DNA of 50,934 nucleotides from an uncultured Rikenellaceae bacterium (GCA_947038405.1 CAMQVY010000013.1:1-50934); one strand, 5' to 3'; counted from the first letter of the stretch, positions 39,152 to 48,900 are shown. The notes: a model not told the origin generated them from the letters alone. Program-made: numbers and translations.

Positions 39152-39895
39152 TTAGTCTTGTAGTTTTGCAGATAGAAACTCTCTGTTCAAACGAGCAATA
39201 TGACCGATTGAGATAAGCTTTGGACACTCAGCCTCACAAGCTCCAGTGTTAGAGCAGTTACCGAATCCTAATTCATCCATCTTTGCAACCATAGCTTTAG
39301 CTCTTCTAGCACCTTCAACTTGACCTTGAGGTAGTTTCGCTAATGAAGATACTCTTGCTGCAACAAAAAGCATTGCAGAACCATTCTTACACGTTGCAGC
39401 ACAAGCGCCACATCCGATACAAGCAGCAGCATCCATACTCTCGTCTGAATCAGGCTTAGAGATAGGAATTGCATTTGCATCAGGAACACCACCTGTATTA
39501 ACAGATACGAAACCTCCAGCTTGAAGAATCTTATCATATGATGTACGGTCTACAACTAAGTCCTTGATTACAGGGAATGCAGTAGAACGCCAAGGCTCAA
39601 TTGTGATTGTATCACCATCCTTGAATTTACGCATATGTAACTGACAAGTTGTAATTTCGCTGTCAGGTCCATGTGCATGACCATTGATGTGAAGAGAACA
39701 CATACCACAAATACCCTCTCTACAGTCGTGATCAAATGCAATAGGCTCTTTGCCACTGTGAATCAAATCATTATTCAGGATGTCTAGCATCTCTAAAAAT
39801 GATATATCAGGAGAGATATTATCTATATTGTAAATATCAAATTTTCCTGTTGTTTTAGCATTGGCTTGACGCCATATCTTTAACTTTAAATTCAT
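39152..39895 (-). CDS. sdhB: Succinate dehydrogenase/fumarate reductase iron-sulfur subunit
   Basis: This subunit passes electrons between the flavoprotein and the membrane cytochrome. The 247 residues carry the [2Fe-2S] ligands Cys58, Cys63, Cys66 and Cys84 (CREGICGMC, and TTCQ downstream). The C-terminal cluster motifs are [11 protein letters not shown] and [13 protein letters not shown]. It is the last gene of a C-A-B operon on the minus strand. In anaerobic Bacteroidota the complex mainly reduces fumarate, so frdB would be an equally good name. Confidence 0.96.
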   Translation of the reverse strand: MNLKLKIWRQANAKTTGKFDIYNIDNISPDISFLEMLDILNNDLIHSGKEPIAFDHDCREGICGMCSLHINGHAHGPDSEITTCQLHMRKFKDGDTITIEPWRSTAFPVIKDLVVDRTSYDKILQAGGFVSVNTGGVPDANAIPISKPDSDESMDAAACIGCGACAATCKNGSAMLFVAARVSSLAKLPQGQVEGARRAKAMVAKMDELGFGNCSNTGACEAECPKLISIGHIARLNREFLSAKLQD

Positions 39896-39948
39896 TGTCT
39901 TTTGTTTTAAAACTTTTAAAAAAGATCTTTTTTGATGACTAATATAGA

Positions 39949-41892
39949 TTAGTCTTTGTAGTTACGTTGAGCTAGTTTGATAGTCTCGAATTTAAGCGCC
40001 TCTTTGTGAAGAGTAGGCTCAGCATCAACACCATTGAACTCCCATATTGCTACATATGTAAACTTCTCGTCATCACGTAAAGCCTCTCCCTCTGGAGTTT
40101 GGAACTCGCTACGGAAGTGACCTCCACAAGACTCTTCACGATTCAAAGCATCTCTAGCCATCAACTCTCCTAACTCTAAGAAATCAGCTAAACGAAGAGC
40201 TTTCTCAATCTCTTGATTGAACTCGTCATTCTTACCCATAACTTTTACGTTTTTCCAGAACTCTTTGCGTAAAGCTTTAATCTCTACAAGAGCTTTTTGA
40301 AGACTCTCTTTTGTACGTGCCATACCTACACATTCCCACATAATGTTACCTAACTTTTTGTGTAGATCATCTACAGAAAGGTCTCCTTTAATAGTGAATA
40401 AGTGAGCTATTTTATCTTTGATACTCTTCTCAGCCTCATCAAACTCTTTAGAAGTTGTATCAACCTTTTTAGATTGAATCTCTTTAGCTAAGTAGTCTCC
40501 GATTGTGTAAGGAAGAACGAAATATCCATCAGCTAGTCCCTGCATAAGTGCAGATGCACCTAGACGGTTTGCTCCGTGATCAGAGAAGTTAGCCTCTCCA
40601 ATAGAGTAAAGTCCAGGAACCGATGTCATTAAGTTGTAGTCAACCCAGCTACCACCCATTGTGTAGTGTACTGCAGGGTAGATCATCATTGGCTCTTGGT
40701 ATGGATCAACGTCTGTAATCTTCTCATACATTTGGAATAGATTACCGTAACGTCCTTTGATAGTATCTTGACCTAGACGTTGGATTGCTGTTTTGAAATC
40801 CAAGAATACAGCTAAACCAGTCTCATTTACACCATAACCTGCATCACAACGCTCCTTAGCTGCACGAGACGCAACGTCACGTGGTACTAAGTTACCAAAT
40901 GCAGGGTAACGACGCTCTAAGTAGTAATCTCTATCCTCTTCAGCAACATCTGAAGCTTTTTTCTTCTTAGCACGGATCAACTCAACATCTTCCATCTTCT
41001 TAGGAACCCAGATACGTCCATCATTACGTAATGACTCAGACATAAGAGTAAGTTTACTCTGTTGTGTTCCGTGAACTGGGATACAAGTTGGGTGAATTTG
41101 TGTAAAACAAGGGTTTGCAAGCATTGCACCTTTCTTGTAAGCCTGCCATGCAACAGAACCATTTGAGTTCATTGCATTTGTAGACAAGAAGAATACATTT
41201 CCGTAACCTCCAGTTGCCATAACGACAGCGTGAGCACCAAAACGCTTGATTTCACCTGTAACAAGATCTCTCGCTAAAACACCTCTTGCTTTGCCATCAA
41301 CGATAACAATATCAAGAATTTCGTGACGAGGGAAACTAGTAACAGTTCCTTTAGATATTTGACGGTTCAATGCTGCGTAAGCACCTAACAATAGTTGTTG
41401 ACCAGTTTGTCCACGAGCATAAAATGTTCTAGACACTTGAGATCCTCCAAATGAACGGTTATCTAACAAACCACCGTACTCACGTGCAAAAGGTACACCT
41501 TGAGCAACACATTGGTCAATAATTAGGTTAGAAACCTCTGCTAGACGATATACATTTGACTCTCTCGCTCTGTAGTCTCCACCTTTGATTGTATCGTAGA
41601 AAAGACGATATACAGAGTCATTATCATTTTGATAATTTTTTGCTGCATTGATACCTCCTTGAGCTGCAATTGAGTGCGCTCTTCTTGGTGAATCTGAAAT
41701 GCAAAATATATTGACGTTGTAACCTAGTTCTCCTAATGCTGCTGCTGCTGATGCACCACCTAATCCTGTTCCGATTACGATAACATCTAATTTACGCTTG
41801 TTAGCAGGACTTACAACTTTTATATTAGCTTTGTGTTGGCTCCATTGTTCGGCTAAAGGGCCTTGTGGAGTCTTTGAATCTATTTTTGCCAT
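39949..41892 (-). CDS. sdhA: Succinate dehydrogenase/fumarate reductase flavoprotein subunit
   Basis: The catalytic subunit interconverts succinate and fumarate using covalently bound FAD. The 647 residues have the dinucleotide-binding [10 protein letters not shown] at 41-50. His73 in [10 protein letters not shown] is the probable FAD-linking residue. [11 protein letters not shown] and the arginine in VPRDVASRA lie near the active site, and [12 protein letters not shown] and [16 protein letters not shown] are also conserved. It is preceded by the cytochrome gene after 37 bases and followed by the iron-sulfur gene after 53 bases. Confidence 0.97.
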   Translation of the reverse strand: MAKIDSKTPQGPLAEQWSQHKANIKVVSPANKRKLDVIVIGTGLGGASAAAALGELGYNVNIFCISDSPRRAHSIAAQGGINAAKNYQNDNDSVYRLFYDTIKGGDYRARESNVYRLAEVSNLIIDQCVAQGVPFAREYGGLLDNRSFGGSQVSRTFYARGQTGQQLLLGAYAALNRQISKGTVTSFPRHEILDIVIVDGKARGVLARDLVTGEIKRFGAHAVVMATGGYGNVFFLSTNAMNSNGSVAWQAYKKGAMLANPCFTQIHPTCIPVHGTQQSKLTLMSESLRNDGRIWVPKKMEDVELIRAKKKKASDVAEEDRDYYLERRYPAFGNLVPRDVASRAAKERCDAGYGVNETGLAVFLDFKTAIQRLGQDTIKGRYGNLFQMYEKITDVDPYQEPMMIYPAVHYTMGGSWVDYNLMTSVPGLYSIGEANFSDHGANRLGASALMQGLADGYFVLPYTIGDYLAKEIQSKKVDTTSKEFDEAEKSIKDKIAHLFTIKGDLSVDDLHKKLGNIMWECVGMARTKESLQKALVEIKALRKEFWKNVKVMGKNDEFNQEIEKALRLADFLELGELMARDALNREESCGGHFRSEFQTPEGEALRDDEKFTYVAIWEFNGVDAEPTLHKEALKFETIKLAQRNYKD

Positions 41893-41929
41893 ATTCTCTT
41901 TTTTTTAACTTCTCTAAATGCTCTTTAAA

Positions 41930-42631
41930 TTATGCAACGCAACACGCTGGACAGATGCTCTTAATGTAGAATACTACAACTACTATAGCAAATCCCAAGA
42001 AGATAATTGTTGCCATAATGTTAGAGATCAATTTTAATCTTGGATACCAAGTTGCATTTGCAAATCCAACACTTTGGAACATACTCCAAACACCATGTGT
42101 TAGGTGGAACCATATCGCAGCAAACCATACTAGATAGATTACGCAAAATACTGGTTGTGCAAATAGATCTCTGATTAGAGAGACACCGTCTGCTGGAGAG
42201 TAGCCAAAATCGTTTGTGTGATTACCTAGTAGCTCTTGCAGTTGCATGTGATACCAGAAGTTGTAAAGGTGTAGTAAAAGACCTAAAACAACAATAAATC
42301 CGATTAGTAACATGTTTTTTGAAGACCAAGCCACGCCCTCTTCTTTAACAGTTACTGCATAGCGTTGAGCTCCACGAGCTTTACGATTTTGAAGCGTTAG
42401 TAAAACAGCATATACGAGGTGAACAATCACTCCTCCTGCTAGAATTACAGTTGCTACCAAAGCATACCAATTAGCTCCTAAAAAAGCGCATATCATGTTG
42501 TATGCATCTTCTGAGAAGATTGCTGCGATATTCATTGACATGTGAAAAATCAAGAATAACACTAAAAAACAGCCAGATAAACTCATAATAAGTTTTCGTC
42601 CGACTGAAGACGAACAAAGAAAATTACCCAT
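41930..42631 (-). CDS. sdhC: Succinate dehydrogenase/fumarate reductase cytochrome b subunit
   Basis: This inner-membrane subunit anchors the complex and carries heme b for exchange with menaquinone. The 233 residues have five hydrophobic segments, including LIMSLSGCFLVLFLIFHMSM and VVLGLLLHLYNFWYH. Several His lie at the membrane faces (HMSMN, HLVYA, HLYNF, HLTHG) as heme candidates. It ends in a Cys-rich CPACCVA. This fused one-subunit form is usual in the C-A-B type. It is first in the operon behind a good promoter. Confidence 0.94.
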   Translation of the reverse strand: MGNFLCSSSVGRKLIMSLSGCFLVLFLIFHMSMNIAAIFSEDAYNMICAFLGANWYALVATVILAGGVIVHLVYAVLLTLQNRKARGAQRYAVTVKEEGVAWSSKNMLLIGFIVVLGLLLHLYNFWYHMQLQELLGNHTNDFGYSPADGVSLIRDLFAQPVFCVIYLVWFAAIWFHLTHGVWSMFQSVGFANATWYPRLKLISNIMATIIFLGFAIVVVVFYIKSICPACCVA

Positions 42632-42725
42632 AAACTTTGAAATTTTGTATTTGAATTATGTATTAAGTTTTACAATTTATATATTTGTCTCCACAATAAT
42701 ATACTCAGAAACCACAATATCGCTA

Positions 42726-42756
42726 CAAAGTTATTTTATTGTTTGGTAAATAACAA
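42726..42756 (-). promoter_or_regulatory. Promoter of the sdhCAB operon
   Basis: On the minus strand, TTG (42756-42754) and TAACTTTG (42733-42726) are separated by 20 bases. The sdhC start codon is 94 bases downstream. It overlaps the region upstream of the divergent cyclo-ligase gene. Confidence 0.75.
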
Positions 42757-42793
42757 TCTTTTATCAATTTTTACTCAATTTTATACAATAAAT

Positions 42794-43327
42794 ATGGAAT
42801 TTAATAAGGCATATTGGCGCAAAACGATAAAAAAAAGGGCTTTTGCCGAGAAAGATAGTGTAACGGCTACTCAAATTGAGGAGTTCTTCAATTCTATTGA
42901 GAGTTTAGATGAGTGGAGAAATGCAAAAACAATAGCTCTGTACTCTGCACTTCCCGATGAGTTAGAGACTAGGCACGTGATTACGAAATGGAGCAAATCG
43001 AAAATGATTATACTTCCAGTTGTAATGGGTGCAGATATGGAATTTTATGAGTACGAAGATGAGACCAAATTGTGTTACGGTGAGTTTGGTATTTTGGAGC
43101 CTCGATCTGAAAGGGTGGTAAATCCAAAATCTATTGATCTTGTAATTGTTCCTGGTGTGGGATTCGATAGGGATGGAAATAGATTGGGTAGAGGGAAAGG
43201 CTACTATGATAAGTATCTTAAAAAAACTAATGCCTATAAAATAGGCATCGCGTTAAATTGTCAAATAATTGAATCCATTCCCCATGAGGAGCACGATGTG
43301 AAAATGAATCTTATAATGACTTTATAA
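42794..43327 (+). CDS. 5-formyltetrahydrofolate cyclo-ligase
   Basis: This enzyme uses ATP to turn 5-formyltetrahydrofolate into 5,10-methenyltetrahydrofolate, recycling folate one-carbon units. The 177-residue product uses the ATG at 42794 (MEFNKAYWRKTIKKRAF). An upstream TTG start would add a hydrophobic, non-family segment and overlap the sdhC promoter. The diagnostic motif LVIVPGVGFDRDGNRLGRGK is followed by GYYDKYL, the substrate-binding loop. It is a single-gene unit ending in a hairpin shared with greA. Confidence 0.92.
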   Translation: MEFNKAYWRKTIKKRAFAEKDSVTATQIEEFFNSIESLDEWRNAKTIALYSALPDELETRHVITKWSKSKMIILPVVMGADMEFYEYEDETKLCYGEFGILEPRSERVVNPKSIDLVIVPGVGFDRDGNRLGRGKGYYDKYLKKTNAYKIGIALNCQIIESIPHEEHDVKMNLIMTL

Positions 43328-43330
43328 ATA

Positions 43331-43365
43331 CACCTTGTAATCGTGTATTACGTGATTACAAGGTG
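43331..43365. terminator. Hairpin between convergent genes, likely terminator
   Basis: CACCTTGTAATC (43331-43342) pairs with GATTACAAGGTG (43354-43365). There is no long T-run on either side, so it may act as a weak terminator or an RNA end protector. Confidence 0.55.
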
Positions 43366-43375
43366 CTATTTAGTA

Positions 43376-43852
43376 TTATATTGAAATGTCGATTATCTCG
43401 AATTTAAGGAGTCCTACAGGTACAGAAACTTCTACGGTATCTCCCTTTTTCTTACCTAAGATAGCCTTAGCAATTGGAGTGTCAATAGATAATTTACCCT
43501 CTCTTAGATTTGCTTCGCTACCTGAAACAATAAGATATTCAACATCTTTATTTGTGTTGTGGTTCAGTAGTTTAACACGACTTAATATTTGAACTTTATC
43601 TGTATTTATCTTAGATGGATCCAATATGCGAGCATTTGCCATCTCTGATTCTAGGCGAGCAATTCTCATTTCAAGTAATCCTTGCGCCTCCTTTGCTGCA
43701 TCATACTCTGCATTCTCAGATAGGTCTCCCTTATCTCTTGCCTCTGCTATTTGTGCCGAAATTGCAGGGCGTTCAATAGAACGAAGTTGTTCTAATTCGT
43801 GTTTTAATTTATGATAACCACTCTCGGTTAGGTAGATAATATTAGATGACAT
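43376..43852 (-). CDS. greA: Transcription elongation factor GreA
   Basis: GreA rescues backtracked RNA polymerase by stimulating transcript cleavage. I chose the ATG at 43852 (MSSNIIYLTESGYHKLK), giving 158 residues. An upstream start would add a ten-residue extension not seen in the family. The coiled-coil N-terminal domain has the tip DKGDLSENAEYDAA with acidic residues Asp43 and Glu46, equivalent to the catalytic pair in E. coli. The C-terminal FKBP-like domain ends with PVGLLKFEIIDI. Confidence 0.96.
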   Translation of the reverse strand: MSSNIIYLTESGYHKLKHELEQLRSIERPAISAQIAEARDKGDLSENAEYDAAKEAQGLLEMRIARLESEMANARILDPSKINTDKVQILSRVKLLNHNTNKDVEYLIVSGSEANLREGKLSIDTPIAKAILGKKKGDTVEVSVPVGLLKFEIIDISI

Positions 43853-43935
43853 AAGCTTTATAGTTTTATAGTGATACAGCAAAATAATAGAGAATTTTAA
43901 TGAAATACATTAAAACTCTCCTACTATGCTTGAGA

Positions 43936-43966
43936 CAAAGGTATGTAACATATTTATATTTTACAA
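43936..43966 (-). promoter_or_regulatory. Promoter of greA
   Basis: Minus-strand TTG (43966-43964) and TACCTTTG (43943-43936) with 20 bases between. The start codon lies 83 bases downstream. Confidence 0.75.
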
Positions 43967-44079
43967 ACTATTATAGGATAAATACATACATAGATACTGT
44001 CATTAACTAATAGTAAGGTATTGTGCTATTTACTACTCATTATTATTAGGTATTAATCTATTATTGCTTTTATTTTTAG

Positions 44080-44087
44080 TACATTTG
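44080..44087 (+). promoter_or_regulatory. -7 box TACATTTG for the cardiolipin synthase-like gene
   Basis: A full TAnnTTTG match 46 bases before the start codon. The nearest TTG (44064-44066) is 13 bases away, shorter than usual. Confidence 0.5.
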
Positions 44088-44133
44088 CTTCTAAAGACAT
44101 TGGCGACTATAGCCATTTTAACACTACATAAGT

Positions 44134-45603
44134 ATGACTTTTAATAGTTTTATAGATCTATATGTTAATATCGAGTCAATATTTTGGGCGTTGTACTCGA
44201 TTGTTGCAATTATTGTAATCGGCTATATTATACATGAAAAACGTGAACCTGTAAAGGCTCTCGCTTGGATCGCAGTTATCACATTTGTGCCTATTGCGGG
44301 GTTAGCTTTGTATGTAATGGTGGGGCGAAATCACAGAAAAGAGAAGATATTTAATCATAAAGAGATTAAGGATCTTGAATATTTTGAAAGATTATCTAGA
44401 GAGCAATTAAAAAGCCTAAATAGCCAAAAAGAGGTGCAAAAAGATATAATAGTTAAATATAAAGATATTATAACCCTTCTGCTTAATAACAGTAAAACAT
44501 TACTTACATCTAAAAATAGGGTGACTGTTTTAAATAATGGGAAACAGACATTTAACTCTTTATTGGCAAGTTTACGAGATGCTAAAAGCTCAATACACAT
44601 TGAGTATTACATATTTGAAAATGATCGAATTGGATCAAAAATAGCTAAAATATTAAGAAATAAAGCTAGAAGTGGGGTAGAGGTGAGGTTCATATACGAT
44701 GATGTGGGGAGTTGGGGGCTTAGTCCTTCATTCATATATAAACTTAAAAAGTCGGGGGTGAAGGTTAGTTGTTTTATGCCTGTTGTTTTCCCTTGGCTAA
44801 CTAGTAAGATTAATTATAGAAATCATCGTAAAATTGTTGTAATTGATGGTAACGTAGCTTTTACAGGAGGACTTAATATTGCTGATAGGTATCTGCGTCG
44901 TGGGAAGACGGGTATGTGGAGAGATACACACTTAAAGTTGGAGGGAGAAGCGGTTACGATGCTACAAGCTGTATTTGTTACAGATTGGTATTTTTTACAT
45001 CGTAAAGAGCTATTGACACAACCTAAATATTTTCCGCAACAAGAGATTGAGGAGGGAGTTGCGTTGCAGATAGCTTCTTCTGGACCTGATTCGGATTGGG
45101 CGTCAATTATGCAGGCATTTTTTGCGGCAATAACAAAAGCTAATAACCATATATATATATCTTCTCCTTATTTTTTGCCTAATCAGTCGATACTTACAGC
45201 TCTAAAGGTTGCGGCTCTAAGTGGAGTAGATGTGAGAATAATGATACCGAGTAGATCTGACTCTAAAATTGTTTATTGGGCAACTCGGTCATATATCGGT
45301 GAATTATTGAGTGCGGGGATAAAGATATATCTATATAAAGCGGGATTTAACCACTCAAAATTAATTATGATTGATGGTGAGTTTAGTTCTGTTGGGTCTG
45401 CAAATATGGATATAAGGAGTTTTGAAGATAACTTTGAGGTTTCGGCACTTATATATGATGTTGACATTACGAAACAGTTGGAGGGGTACTTCCTTAAAGA
45501 TTTAACTTTGAGTGAGATGGTGACGGATGAATGGTGGCGTAATCGAGCTAAACATCACGCTGCGTATGAATCTCTTGCAAGATTACTAAGCCCCCTTCTT
45601 TAA
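44134..45603 (+). CDS. cls: Cardiolipin synthase-like phospholipase D family protein
   Basis: The enzyme is expected to join two phosphatidylglycerols into cardiolipin at the inner membrane. The 489 residues have two N-terminal membrane segments (FWALYSIVAIIVIGYIIHEK and ALAWIAVITFVPIAGLALYV). Both catalytic HKD motifs are intact: HRKIVVIDGNVAFTGG and HSKLIMIDGEFSSVGSANMD. The hydrophobic pair followed by the two PLD domains is the standard Cls layout. Some family members instead use phosphatidylethanolamine, which sequence does not decide. A repeat array begins 20 bases after its stop. Confidence 0.95.
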   Translation: MTFNSFIDLYVNIESIFWALYSIVAIIVIGYIIHEKREPVKALAWIAVITFVPIAGLALYVMVGRNHRKEKIFNHKEIKDLEYFERLSREQLKSLNSQKEVQKDIIVKYKDIITLLLNNSKTLLTSKNRVTVLNNGKQTFNSLLASLRDAKSSIHIEYYIFENDRIGSKIAKILRNKARSGVEVRFIYDDVGSWGLSPSFIYKLKKSGVKVSCFMPVVFPWLTSKINYRNHRKIVVIDGNVAFTGGLNIADRYLRRGKTGMWRDTHLKLEGEAVTMLQAVFVTDWYFLHRKELLTQPKYFPQQEIEEGVALQIASSGPDSDWASIMQAFFAAITKANNHIYISSPYFLPNQSILTALKVAALSGVDVRIMIPSRSDSKIVYWATRSYIGELLSAGIKIYLYKAGFNHSKLIMIDGEFSSVGSANMDIRSFEDNFEVSALIYDVDITKQLEGYFLKDLTLSEMVTDEWWRNRAKHHAAYESLARLLSPLL

Positions 45604-45623
45604 AAACGTCATATTATTATTAT

Positions 45624-45985
45624 GTTCAGTGCGATCACGCACCGCCGCCTGCGAAAGGCAGTTCATAGCCTAGTTTGACCGAACAGCCTTCGGCGATAAA
45701 CTTTAAAAAGTTTAATTAAATTTTAGTGAAAACTTCGTTTTCTGTGATTTTTAGTTCAGTGCGATCACGCACCGCCGCCTGCGAAAGGCAGTTCATAGCT
45801 TAGTTTGACCGAACAGCCTTCGGCGATAAACTTTAAAAAGTTTAATTAAATTTTAGTGAAAACTTCGTTTTCTGTGATTTTTAGTTCAGTGCGATCACGC
45901 ACCGCCGCCTGTGAAAGGCAGTTCATAGCCTAGTTTGCTAGAACTGCCTTTGGCGATAAGCTTTAAAAAAAACGTTTTCTGTTTT
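45624..45985 (+). repeat. Tandem array of the dispersed repeat (three units)
   Basis: Units begin at 45624, 45754 and 45884, both periods being 130 bases. The first two are nearly identical; the third diverges after the core (GTGAAAGGC in place of GCGAAAGGC) and is shortened. The unit contains the same hairpin chain as the array at 21.1 kb, in the opposite orientation. It fills the whole gap between the convergent cls-like and sulfatase genes and touches the sulfatase stop codon. Confidence 0.92.
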
Positions 45986-47552
45986 ATTTTTCTATTACTG
46001 GAATGTTGTCGGCTGGGACATTGTATTGTTTGCGTAGCTTTGCAAGTTCAATTTTTAACTTAGCTGTAATCTTATCATGCCCTTTTTTACCGTAAAGATT
46101 ATTCATTTCGTTAGGATCTTTTTTTAGATCATATAGCTCCCATGTGTCGATATCATCATAGAAGTGAATAAGTTTATAGCGATCAGTCCTAACTCCATAA
46201 TGCTTCTTTACAGAGTGCTCTGATGGGAACTCATAGTAGTGGTAATATAGAGACTCTCTCCAATCTGCACACTTATCCCCTTTAAGTAGTGGGAGTAGTG
46301 ATGCTCCATGAATCTCCTCTGGAATCTCAACACCTGCGATGTCAAGGAGTGTTGGCGCGTAGTCAATGTTTTGCACTAGTTGTTTAATGTCCCCCTTCTT
46401 ACCATCAGGCATGCGTACTAATAGAGGTGTTCTGAACGACTCTTCGTACATAAATCGCTTGTCAAACCAGCCATGCTCTCCCATGTAGAAACCTTGGTCT
46501 GATGTGTAGACAATAATTGTATTCTCTAGTAATCCATTCTCCTCTAAGTAGTTTAATACCTCTCCGATGTTACGATCAACAGATGCAATTACACGTAGAT
46601 AATCTCTCATATATTGACGGTATTTCCACTCTGCAAGCTCATTTCCTGTTAGATTTGCAGATTTGAAATCTGCAATTACCTTGTCATAATGCGCATCCCA
46701 TGCGGCACGTTGCTCTTTGTTCATGCGTTTTGGGATCTCTCTACCGTATGCTCCTAGTTGACCCGTTTTTATCTCATTCTCTTTATCAGCTAGTTTTAGA
46801 TCATATATTAAATCCATGTCCTTAACAATACTCATCTCTTGTGCTGCTGCCGCCTCACGACCCTCATAGTTGTCATAGAAGTTGTCTGGTAATGGAAATT
46901 CGGCATCACTAAAGAGGTCTAAATCAAGTGTGTCTGGTTGCCATGTTCTGTGCGGAGCTTTGTGGTGTAGTAATAGACAGAATGGTTTGTCTTTGTCGCG
47001 TTTATTATCCATCCAGTCGATAGCAATATCTGTTGTGATATTGGTTGCGTACCCGTTATGTTGCTCTTTTGTTCCGTTGTTGATGAATGTAGGGTTGTAG
47101 TATTCGCCTTGTCCAATTAGTATATTCCAGTAGTCAAATCCAGTCGGGTTTGAGGTAAGGTGCCATTTGCCTACAACCGCAGTTTGATAACCTGCTGTTT
47201 GCAGCAGTTTTGGGAATGTCTCTTGACCTCCATCAAAATGTGATTTGACGTTATCTGTATAACCATTTATGTGGCTGTGTTTTCCTGTAAGCATGCAGGC
47301 TCTACTTGGACCTGAAATCGAATTAGCAACAAAACTATTGGTAAATCGAACTCCTTCATTTGCAATTCGATCAATGTTTGGTGTCTGCGTAAATCGAGTG
47401 TCATATGCGCTAATTGTCTGATACGAATGGTCATCACACATTATAAATAGAATGTTTAGTGGGGATTCGCTTTTAGTACTTGACTCTTGTGCCGAAACTG
47501 ATGTAGATATTGCACTGATACCTAATGTTAATGTTAGTAATTTATTAGTCAT
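45984..47552 (-). CDS. Exported sulfatase, serine-type, GlcNAc-6-sulfatase-like
   Basis: The 522-residue product has a signal peptide (about residues 1-21, ending SVSAQ). The metal-binding pair is Asp40/Asp41 in IMCDDHSYQ. The signature is SGPSR (80-84) with Ser80 as the probable formylglycine precursor, followed by ACMLTGKHSH. AVVGKWHL, LHHKAPHRTW and YTSDQGFYMGEHGW supply other active-site residues. The order and the KAPHRTW element resemble N-acetylglucosamine-6-sulfatase-like members of family S1, as in Bacteroides glycan loci; this is an inference. A serine-type site needs an anSME maturase from elsewhere. The gene diverges from a dead TonB-receptor gene and ends inside a repeat array. 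Confidence 0.93.
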   Translation of the reverse strand: MTNKLLTLTLGISAISTSVSAQESSTKSESPLNILFIMCDDHSYQTISAYDTRFTQTPNIDRIANEGVRFTNSFVANSISGPSRACMLTGKHSHINGYTDNVKSHFDGGQETFPKLLQTAGYQTAVVGKWHLTSNPTGFDYWNILIGQGEYYNPTFINNGTKEQHNGYATNITTDIAIDWMDNKRDKDKPFCLLLHHKAPHRTWQPDTLDLDLFSDAEFPLPDNFYDNYEGREAAAAQEMSIVKDMDLIYDLKLADKENEIKTGQLGAYGREIPKRMNKEQRAAWDAHYDKVIADFKSANLTGNELAEWKYRQYMRDYLRVIASVDRNIGEVLNYLEENGLLENTIIVYTSDQGFYMGEHGWFDKRFMYEESFRTPLLVRMPDGKKGDIKQLVQNIDYAPTLLDIAGVEIPEEIHGASLLPLLKGDKCADWRESLYYHYYEFPSEHSVKKHYGVRTDRYKLIHFYDDIDTWELYDLKKDPNEMNNLYGKKGHDKITAKLKIELAKLRKQYNVPADNIPVIEK

Positions 47553-47594
47553 TAGTTTTATTTTGTTAGTTTTAGTTTTCTTATTGAAATTACA

Positions 47595-47610
47595 TCCGTA
47601 AATATACGGA
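47595..47610. promoter_or_regulatory. Palindrome between the sulfatase and receptor relic
   Basis: TCCGTA (47595-47600) and TACGGA (47605-47610) are exact inverted arms around AATA. The minus-strand sequence across it includes TATATTTA, one base off a -7 box, so the palindrome could overlap the sulfatase promoter. Operator function is only a suggestion. Confidence 0.4.
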
Positions 47611-47648
47611 AAAAATGAGGTTAATGAAAAAGTTTTGTATTATTTATG

Positions 47649-47656
47649 TATATTTG
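47649..47656 (+). promoter_or_regulatory. -7 box TATATTTG ahead of the receptor pseudogene
   Basis: A full TAnnTTTG match 50 bases before the ATG at 47706. The only TTG nearby is 11 bases upstream, so it is a partial promoter match. Confidence 0.4.
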
Positions 47657-47705
47657 AGTGGTAGTTTTTTACCTTCGTTGTTTCTTAATATATCTTCGTA
47701 TTCAT

Positions 47706-48675
47706 ATGAGGTCTCTAATTATATAATTTTTGATTTTATGTCAAGTCTCTTATGGGCAAAACTCTTGTCTATTGAGAGGTCGTGTAGTTAATAAATCAAC
47801 ACAAGAGGGAGTTGTCGATGCAATAATTCATATGAATTATAATAGTGGGACTACAACTAATTCAGATGGTTTTTTTGAATATAGGCTGCCAAGTGGAGAG
47901 ACTCAACTTGAAATTCAACATATTGCATATAAAAAGATAGTGTTTAATCTTCGATTGAATGGCGATACAACTCTTGTATGCTTTGTTGAACCTGATACTT
48001 ATGTTGTAAACGAAATCGCTGTAATATATAATACAAAATCCAAAATAATTAGTGGGATATTGGGGTGGCGAGTAGAGCTTAATATGGAGAGCTTGAAGGC
48101 TCTGCCTAAATTCTTAGGTAATAATGACCCGTTAAGAATATTACAATTGACTCCCGGTGTTCAAACAACAAATGATGGAGAGTCAGGGATGTTTATTCGT
48201 GGTGGAGAGAGCGGGCATAACTTAATTATTTGGAATGACGCTCCTATATACAACGCATCTCACTTGCTGGGTACTTTCTCAATATTTAATGCTGGACATG
48301 TGGGCGAATTTAAGTTGTCTAAATCAAATATAGGTGCAGAGTATGGTGGAAGACTATCTGCTGTAATAGCAGTGGAGTCCCCATAGCAAATTTCAGATAA
48401 ATTATCGGTAAGTGGTAGTCTTGGCGTTATCGCGTCACAAGCAACTTTAGCGACTCCTATTGGTGAAAAACATGCTCTATATGTAATCCACTATATTAAA
48501 CCACAAGTTCCAAGAGTGAAGATTGACGCATTTGAAATAGGTAGTGATGATCCAGATAAATGAAATAGGTGTATATATTTCGGATAAATTTCATGTCACT
48601 CCAGAGTTTTGGACTGAAGTTGGTATTCGTTACTCTGGTAATATGCAGATAGGTGCATATCGTGATTTGAAATAA
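47706..48675 (+). pseudogene. Decayed TonB-dependent receptor (stops and large internal deletion)
   Basis: The frame starts with a signal peptide interrupted by TAA at 47724 (MRSLII, stop, FLILCQVSYGQ). It then has a CarboxypepD_reg-like domain (LLRGRVVNKSTQEGVVDAII) and the receptor plug (FIRGGESGHNLIIWNDAPIY, ASHLLGTFSIFN, IGAEYGGRLSAVIAV). A TAG follows at 48384, after which the same frame reads on briefly into LSVSGSLGVIASQATLATPI. It then jumps, in another frame (48547-48675), to NEIGVYISDKFHVTPEFWTE and VGIRYS, typical of the middle of the barrel, before ending. Most of the beta barrel, normally several hundred residues, is missing. The receptor would have imported a bulky nutrient; it sits divergent from a sulfatase, so the pair may be the remains of a glycan-use locus. 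Confidence 0.88.
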
Positions 48676-48856
48676 TGTGTATTTGATATACAAATATAAT
48701 TTAAATATACTAATTGTATGTCGGTTTGGGTCTACTTACTCTGTGTTTATGATATTTAAGACTCTTTTGTATAGGGGTGTACTTTGTTATTTATCGTGAT
48801 TTTTTGAGTAAATTGACCAGGGGTTTGGTGGTTTTATAGGTTCGATATAGGACATA

Positions 48857-48886
48857 AAAAAAGGAGAACCTAGGTTCTCCTTTTTA
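48857..48886. terminator. Bidirectional terminator beside the tRNA
   Basis: AAGGAGAAC and GTTCTCCTT form a stem around a CTAG loop (48870-48873), flanked by A-run and T-run. On the minus strand it ends the tRNA transcript. Confidence 0.85.
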
Positions 48887-48900
48887 CTTTCAATCGTATG

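Noticed and set aside
42743-42793. Upstream TTG start for the cyclo-ligase
   Set aside because: It adds 17 non-family residues and overlaps the divergent sdhC promoter; the ATG at 42794 gives a normal N-terminus.
48384-48546. A separate small gene after the first receptor fragment
   Set aside because: The frame continues the receptor sequence past a stop codon, has no start of its own and ends soon after.
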